Shown here: positions 59,788 through 64,000 of the stretch, one piece after another
Numbering within the stretch: position 1 is the first letter of the stretch
Layout of the letters: each line of letters opens with the position of its first letter
Assembly: GCF_020523625.1 (NCBI RefSeq)
Contig: NZ_JAJAQH010000006.1
Location: 620,001-684,000 of the forward strand
Source: Methylovorus menthalis
Lineage (GTDB): Bacteria > Pseudomonadota > Gammaproteobacteria > Burkholderiales > Methylophilaceae
DNA length: 64,000 bases
Reading direction: 5' to 3'
Notes under the pieces: model-generated
Told to the model about the DNA's origin: nothing
The model's input: only the letters and a program-made list of their open reading frames with translations
Database searches by the model: none
Position numbers and translations under genes: made by a program

Positions 59788-59802
59788 AAAGCAATTAATA
59801 AC

Positions 59803-61059
59803 ATGGCTGATAAATTTCAAAGCATCAAAGGTTTTTACGACATCCTGCCCGAGCAAACAGCGCTTTGGCAAAAGCTGGAAGACACGGCCAGGCAGGTGCT
59901 TGGCCAATATGGCTATCGCAATATACGCATGCCCATTGTTGAACCTACCGATCTTTTTATTCGTAGCGTGGGCGAGCATACCGACATCGTGGAAAAAGAG
60001 ATGTATTCCTGGGTTGATGCGCTGAATGGTGACAAGCTGACCCTGCGGCCAGAAGGCACGGCCGGCTGCGTGCGGGCAGTGGTAGAGCACAGTCTTACCT
60101 ACAATGGCCCGCAGCGCTTGTGGTACATGGGCCCAATGTTCCGGCACGAAAATGTTCAGAAAGGCCGCCAGCGTCAGTTCCATCAGATTGGCGTGGAAGC
60201 ATTCGGTTATGCCCAACCTGAAGTGGATGCCGAACAGATCATGCTGCTGGCGCGCTTGTGGCGCGCACTGGGGTTGACCGATGTCGAGCTGCAACTGAAT
60301 ACCATTGGGGATGCCGATGAGCGGGCGGAATACCGTCAGGTACTTATTGCCTATTTCGAGCAGCATGCGGATTTGCTGGATGAAGATGCCAAGCGGCGCC
60401 TGCATACCAATCCGTTGCGTATTCTGGATAGCAAGAATCCCCGCATGCAGGCCATGATAGAAGGTGCGCCGCGCTTGCTGGATACCCTGGGTGGGGAAAG
60501 CCGTGCTCACTTTGATGCGGTATGTGCATTGTTAAAAGCAGCGAATATTCCTTTTGGGCTGAATACCCGTCTGGTGCGTGGCCTGGATTATTACAACCGC
60601 ACGGTGTTTGAATGGGTGACCACCCGCCTGGGCAGCCAGGGCACGATTGCTGGCGGTGGTCGCTACGATACCCTGGTAGAGCGATTGGGTGGCGATGCCA
60701 CTCCGGCGTGTGGCTTTGGTATTGGCCTTGAGCGAGTCTTCTTGCTGATGCAGGAATACGGTATTGAGGCCACGCAAGGATTAGACGGTTATCTGGTGAA
60801 TCTGGGCGAGCATGCCGAACGCTTGGCTCCGCAGGTTGCCGAGCAGTTGCGTGAGGCGGGAGTTTCTGTTGCGCTGCATGCAGGTGGTGGCAGCTTCAAG
60901 TCGCAAATGAAAAAAGCCGATCGTAGCGGCGCTCGGTTTGCTTTGATTCTCGGCGATGATGAAGCCCAGGCTGGCGAGATTACCCTCAAGCCCATGAAGG
61001 GTGGGGGCGAGCAACAGCGGCTCGATTTGCTACAGGCGATACAACACTTGAAGGAGTGA
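59803..61059 (+). CDS. hisS: Histidyl-tRNA synthetase
   Basis: A class II aminoacyl-tRNA synthetase of 418 residues. Motif 1 region EHTDIVEKEMYSW, LRPEGTAGCVRA, motif 2 GPMFRHENVQKGRQRQFHQ, the histidine-A signature LVRGLDYYNRTVFEW and motif 3 GGGRYDTLVERLGG...GFGIGLER are all present. The anticodon-binding domain occupies the last ~95 residues. It is followed after 4 bp by a pair of ABC ATPase genes. Confidence 0.96.
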   Translation: MADKFQSIKGFYDILPEQTALWQKLEDTARQVLGQYGYRNIRMPIVEPTDLFIRSVGEHTDIVEKEMYSWVDALNGDKLTLRPEGTAGCVRAVVEHSLTYNGPQRLWYMGPMFRHENVQKGRQRQFHQIGVEAFGYAQPEVDAEQIMLLARLWRALGLTDVELQLNTIGDADERAEYRQVLIAYFEQHADLLDEDAKRRLHTNPLRILDSKNPRMQAMIEGAPRLLDTLGGESRAHFDAVCALLKAANIPFGLNTRLVRGLDYYNRTVFEWVTTRLGSQGTIAGGGRYDTLVERLGGDATPACGFGIGLERVFLLMQEYGIEATQGLDGYLVNLGEHAERLAPQVAEQLREAGVSVALHAGGGSFKSQMKKADRSGARFALILGDDEAQAGEITLKPMKGGGEQQRLDLLQAIQHLKE

Positions 61060-61063
61060 GCTC

Positions 61064-61900
61064 ATGACTGCCTTGCTGCGCATGGAAGAACTGACGGTTG
61101 TCCCGGTAAAATCGCCCCAGCGCAAGCTGGTCAATCAGGTATCTTTTGTGCTGGAGTCAGGTAAAACTACCTGTGTGGTTGGGGAGTCTGGCAGCGGCAA
61201 AAGCCTGACGGCACTCTCTGTCATGGGGCTATTGTCGGAGCAGCTGCAACGCACTCATGGGCGTGTCATTTTCCAGGGGCGCGATCTGGCCTCCCTGAGT
61301 ACTGAAGAAATCCGTGGCATACGCGGCAAACAGATCGGCATGATTTTTCAGGAGCCGATGACCTCGCTGAATCCCGTGCTGAAGGTGGGTTACCAGATAG
61401 GCGAGAGCCTGACGGAACACCTTGGCCTGCGCGGGAAAGCCTTGCGAGCACGCGTTGGCAGCCTGCTTGAGCAGGTCGGCATTCCTGCCGAGCGCGCCGA
61501 CAGTTATCCTGATGAGCTTTCTGGTGGGCAACGCCAGCGTGTGATGATCGCCATGAGTATTGCCTGCGAGCCCGCCATGCTGATTGCGGATGAGCCCACC
61601 ACCGCGCTGGATGTGACGGTGCAGGCGCAGATACTCAAGTTGCTGGACGAACTCAAAACCCGCATGAACATGGGCATGCTGTTTATTACCCATGATTTTG
61701 GCGTGGTGGCGGATATTGCTGATGATGTCGTGGTGATGTTCCGTGGCGAGATTGTCGAATCCGGCCCGGTGGCCGATGTGCTCGGCAATCCCCAGCACCC
61801 ATATACCAGGGCCTTGCTGGATTGCGTCCCGGATGCGGACGGCAAGAAACCATTGAAGCCGATTGATTATGCCTGGCTAACAAATGGAGTCGATCCATGA
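61064..61900 (+). CDS. Oligopeptide/dipeptide-type ABC transporter ATPase (DppD/OppD-like)
   Basis: A 278-residue ATPase. Walker A is GESGSGKS, the Q-loop lies in [17 protein letters not shown], the signature is [14 protein letters not shown], and Walker B is [27 protein letters not shown] is typical of peptide/nickel importers. The usual C-terminal oligo_HPY extension is short. It lies 4 bp after hisS and overlaps the next ATPase gene by 4 bp. No permease or solute-binding protein is in the window, so the membrane partners must be elsewhere. Confidence 0.87.
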   Translation: MTALLRMEELTVVPVKSPQRKLVNQVSFVLESGKTTCVVGESGSGKSLTALSVMGLLSEQLQRTHGRVIFQGRDLASLSTEEIRGIRGKQIGMIFQEPMTSLNPVLKVGYQIGESLTEHLGLRGKALRARVGSLLEQVGIPAERADSYPDELSGGQRQRVMIAMSIACEPAMLIADEPTTALDVTVQAQILKLLDELKTRMNMGMLFITHDFGVVADIADDVVVMFRGEIVESGPVADVLGNPQHPYTRALLDCVPDADGKKPLKPIDYAWLTNGVDP

Positions 61901-62736
61901 GCGAACCTATTCTGGTAGCGCGTCATCTGGTTAAAACTTACCCGCAACGCGGTGGCTTGTTTGGTCTCGGTCAGCAAAAGGTCAAGGCGCTGGATGATGT
62001 CAGCATAGAGCTGAATGCTGGAGAAACCCTGGCCGTGGTTGGTGAGTCTGGTAGTGGCAAGTCCACCCTGGCCCGATGTCTGTTACAATTGCTGCCCCTG
62101 GATAGTGGCGAAGTGCAATTTCAAGGCCATGATCTTGCCAAGCTTACGGGCAAGGAATTGCGCGCGGTACGCCGGGATCTGCAAATGGTGTTTCAGGACC
62201 CGTTTGCCTCATTGAATCCGCGCATGCGCGTGGGCGAAATCATAGGCGAAGGCTTGCTGATTCATGATATTGGCAATGCTGCCGAGCAGCAGCGCAAGGT
62301 CGCCCACATGATAAAGCGCGTTGGCTTGAGCGAGTCTGATTTTCAGAAATATCCGCATGAGTTTTCTGGTGGTCAGCGTCAGCGTATTGGTATCGCCCGT
62401 GCCCTGGTGCTTGAGCCCAAGGTGGTGGTCTGCGATGAACCGGTTTCTGCACTGGATGTTTCCATTCAAGCGCAGATATTGCTGCTCTTGCGCGAACTGC
62501 AGCAGGAGATGCAGCTCAGTTATCTCTTTATCACACATGATTTACGTGTGGTGCGTCATATTGCGGATCAGGTGGCGGTCATGTACAAGGGGAGGGTGGT
62601 TGAGCAGGGTGATGTGGACTCCCTGTATCAAGCCCCGCAGCAGGAATATACCCGGAATCTGCTAAATGCGATTCCAGGACGTCGGCAGTTGGCTGGTTTG
62701 GCAACGCAGGCTAATCAAGTGCAAGTTGATAATTAA
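61897..62736 (+). CDS. Oligopeptide/dipeptide-type ABC transporter ATPase (DppF/OppF-like)
   Basis: A 279-residue ATPase, partner of the preceding one. Walker A is [28 protein letters not shown] is the Q-loop, FSGGQRQRIGIARA is the signature, and VVCDEPVSALDVSIQ is Walker B. The C-terminus QEYTRNLLNAIPGR is of peptide-importer type. Overlap with the first ATPase (ATGA) implies a heterodimer. With it, it interrupts the usual hisS-yfgM-bamB order. A small non-coding gap of 22 bp follows before yfgM. Confidence 0.87.
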   Translation: MSEPILVARHLVKTYPQRGGLFGLGQQKVKALDDVSIELNAGETLAVVGESGSGKSTLARCLLQLLPLDSGEVQFQGHDLAKLTGKELRAVRRDLQMVFQDPFASLNPRMRVGEIIGEGLLIHDIGNAAEQQRKVAHMIKRVGLSESDFQKYPHEFSGGQRQRIGIARALVLEPKVVVCDEPVSALDVSIQAQILLLLRELQQEMQLSYLFITHDLRVVRHIADQVAVMYKGRVVEQGDVDSLYQAPQQEYTRNLLNAIPGRRQLAGLATQANQVQVDN

Positions 62737-62758
62737 CCTCGAATTTTAGGATGGCGTA

Positions 62759-63385
62759 ATGGCATACGATTTGGAAGAACAAGAACAGTTGGACACGCTG
62801 AAAAGCTGGTGGAAAACCAACGGTAAATATGTTCAGGCGCTGCTGATTGCAGTCGTCATTGCTCTGGCAGGTTACAAGGGCTGGAATTACTACCTTAACC
62901 AGCAGGCGATCAAGGCTTCGGCCAAGTATCAGGCAATGACCCAGCTGGATATCAAGGATACTCCGGCAATTCAGGCTGCTGCCGGCGAGCTCATGGATAA
63001 CTTTGCCTCTACGCCTTACGCTGCGCGTGCCGCGATTGCTGCTGCGAAAGTGAGCTATACCAGCAAGGACCTGGCAAGTGCCAAGCGTCAGTTGGCATGG
63101 GCAGCCGAGCATGCCAAGGAGGCCCAGGTGGCGGCTGTTGCCATGTTGCAACTCGCAGGTATCCAGTTTGAAGAAAAAGACAATGAAGCTGCCTTGAAAA
63201 CGCTGGCACAAAAGCATGATGCCGCGTTTGATGGCTTGTTTGCCGATTTGAAGGGCGACATTCTGCTGGCACAAGGCAAAAAAGCCGAGGCCAAGCAGGC
63301 CTATCAGGAAGCATTGCTCAAGCTGGACGAACAAGGGCGCTATCGTCGCTTCACTGAGCATAAACTGGAATCCTTGGGGAGCTAA
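62759..63385 (+). CDS. yfgM: YfgM-like tetratricopeptide protein (SecYEG ancillary subunit)
   Basis: A 208-residue bitopic inner-membrane protein. A short cytoplasmic N-terminus with DLEEQEQLDTLKSWWKTNGKY is followed by one TM helix (about 22-40) and a periplasmic TPR-like domain. In E. coli YfgM works with PpiD at the Sec translocon and affects envelope stress signalling. The ribosome site AGGATGG is 4-5 nt before the ATG. It is 2 bp from bamB, an arrangement common in proteobacteria. Confidence 0.9.
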   Translation: MAYDLEEQEQLDTLKSWWKTNGKYVQALLIAVVIALAGYKGWNYYLNQQAIKASAKYQAMTQLDIKDTPAIQAAAGELMDNFASTPYAARAAIAAAKVSYTSKDLASAKRQLAWAAEHAKEAQVAAVAMLQLAGIQFEEKDNEAALKTLAQKHDAAFDGLFADLKGDILLAQGKKAEAKQAYQEALLKLDEQGRYRRFTEHKLESLGS

Positions 63386-63387
63386 CC

Positions 63388-64000
63388 TTGCGTCAGATTT
63401 CATTAGCCGTGCTGATTGCACTGGCGATAAGCGGTTGCTCCACTATCGGCGACATGAAGACCGATATTTCGGAGCGCATGTTTGGTCGTGAGCTGAGTGA
63501 TCCGCCTGCTGAGCTGGTGGATTTTAAGGCCAGCATGACGCCCAAAATCATGTGGCGTGCCAGTCTTGGTGCAGCGGATGATTACGATTTCACACCAGCG
63601 TCGATCAATGGTCAGGTGTTTGCTGCCAATGCGTCGGGTGATATCTTCAAGTTTGATGCCATCAAGGGTACACAGGTGTGGAAGGTTAACGCTGGTCAGC
63701 GTTTATCCGGTGGCGTTGGCGTAGGCAGTGATCTGGTACTGGTTGGTACGGCCACAGGCTATGTTGTTGCCTATGACCAGGCAGGCAAAATGCTATGGAA
63801 ATCCAAGGTGAGCAGCGAAGTGCTGAGCGCTCCGCAAGTGAATAACGGTGTGGTTGTCGTTCGTTGTGGCGATAGCCGTATCTTTGGCTTGAACGCGGTA
63901 GATGGCGCTCGCAAGTGGGTATATGAGCGCGCTACCCCGGCATTGAGCCTGCGCAGCAGCGCAGGCGTGGCCGTGGATGGTGGCGCGGCTTATGCCGGGT
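63388..64000 (+). CDS. bamB: Outer-membrane assembly lipoprotein BamB (5' part, runs off the window)
   Basis: The first 204 codons of BamB, the beta-propeller lipoprotein of the BAM complex. The start is TTG 63388, with GGGAG 8 nt upstream and 2 bp after the yfgM stop. The signal peptide (LRQISLAVLIALAISGCS, start codon shown as L) has lipobox ISGC. Propeller-type repeats with PQQ-like W motifs are visible: IKGTQVWKVN, GKMLWKSKV, DGARKWVYER. The frame stays open to the end of the window. der probably follows outside. Confidence 0.92.
   Translation, partial: MRQISLAVLIALAISGCSTIGDMKTDISERMFGRELSDPPAELVDFKASMTPKIMWRASLGAADDYDFTPASINGQVFAANASGDIFKFDAIKGTQVWKVNAGQRLSGGVGVGSDLVLVGTATGYVVAYDQAGKMLWKSKVSSEVLSAPQVNNGVVVVRCGDSRIFGLNAVDGARKWVYERATPALSLRSSAGVAVDGGAAYAG

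Overview
The window looks like chromosome of a betaproteobacterium, most likely an obligate or facultative methylotroph of the Methylophilaceae (Methylobacillus/Methylovorus type). This is an inference from gene order and protein character: rnr-rlmB, ndk-rlmN-pilW-rodZ-ispG-hisS-(insert)-yfgM-bamB, dnaE-accA-tilS, and a PilG/H/I/J-ChpA cluster. It is not from a database search. Most genes are ordinary housekeeping genes of medium to fairly high G+C. No insertion sequence, prophage, CRISPR array or rRNA operon was seen, and there is one tRNA (Leu, CAG).

Layout. 0.05-4.2 kb: glycogen phosphorylase, a secreted DUF4197 protein and thiol peroxidase, separated by clear intrinsic terminators. 4.4-14.2 kb: a FIST-domain sensor gene divergent from a twitching-motility chemosensory operon (pilG, pilH, pilI, pilJ, chpA). 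chpA carries a perfect 34-copy hexanucleotide repeat encoding a Pro-Glu linker. 14.4-20.2 kb: dnaE, accA, tilS. 20.2-24.0 kb: tesA, divergent from the ybbA-ybbP ABC exporter with overlapping start codons. 24.0-28.1 kb: a TonB-dependent receptor and an NtrC-family response regulator. The receptor is preceded by a cluster of TGGTTGTA dyads and a -24/-12-like promoter, so the pair may be a self-contained sigma-54 uptake module. 28.2-29.8 kb: formate-dependent purT overlapping a truncated haemoglobin gene. 29.9-34.9 kb: two tandem DEAD-box helicases, the first transcribed one with a long structured leader, divergent from typA/bipA.

35.0-38.1 kb: an apparent M48 protease / SH3 protein / CHASE2 membrane-sensor operon of unclear function. 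38.2-43.1 kb: rmuC, a 58-residue unknown, moaD, moaE, a Lon-family protease and an S4/Hsp15 RNA-binding protein. 43.1-45.0 kb: a PA0069-type radical SAM protein and a short-chain dehydrogenase. 45.4-51.5 kb: a small surface-polysaccharide cluster (enteric-type ugd, a CapD/WbpM-like dehydratase, an O-antigen ligase/polymerase-like membrane protein and a GT2 glycosyltransferase) with an hpt purine-salvage gene embedded in it. 51.7-64.0 kb: tRNA-Leu, rnr, rlmB, ndk, rlmN, pilW, rodZ, ispG, hisS, two peptide-type ABC ATPases inserted into the otherwise conserved block, yfgM and the 5' part of bamB, which runs off the end.

Connections. The Chp cluster and pilW both serve type IV pili. ugd, the dehydratase and the glycosyltransferase supply and assemble sugar polymers. 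yfgM and bamB belong to envelope protein export and assembly. purT would use the formate that is abundant in a methylotroph. The most interesting signals are the receptor/sigma-54 regulator module (24.0-28.1 kb), the hexanucleotide array in chpA, the long leader of the DEAD-box gene, and the CHASE2-SH3-M48 operon.
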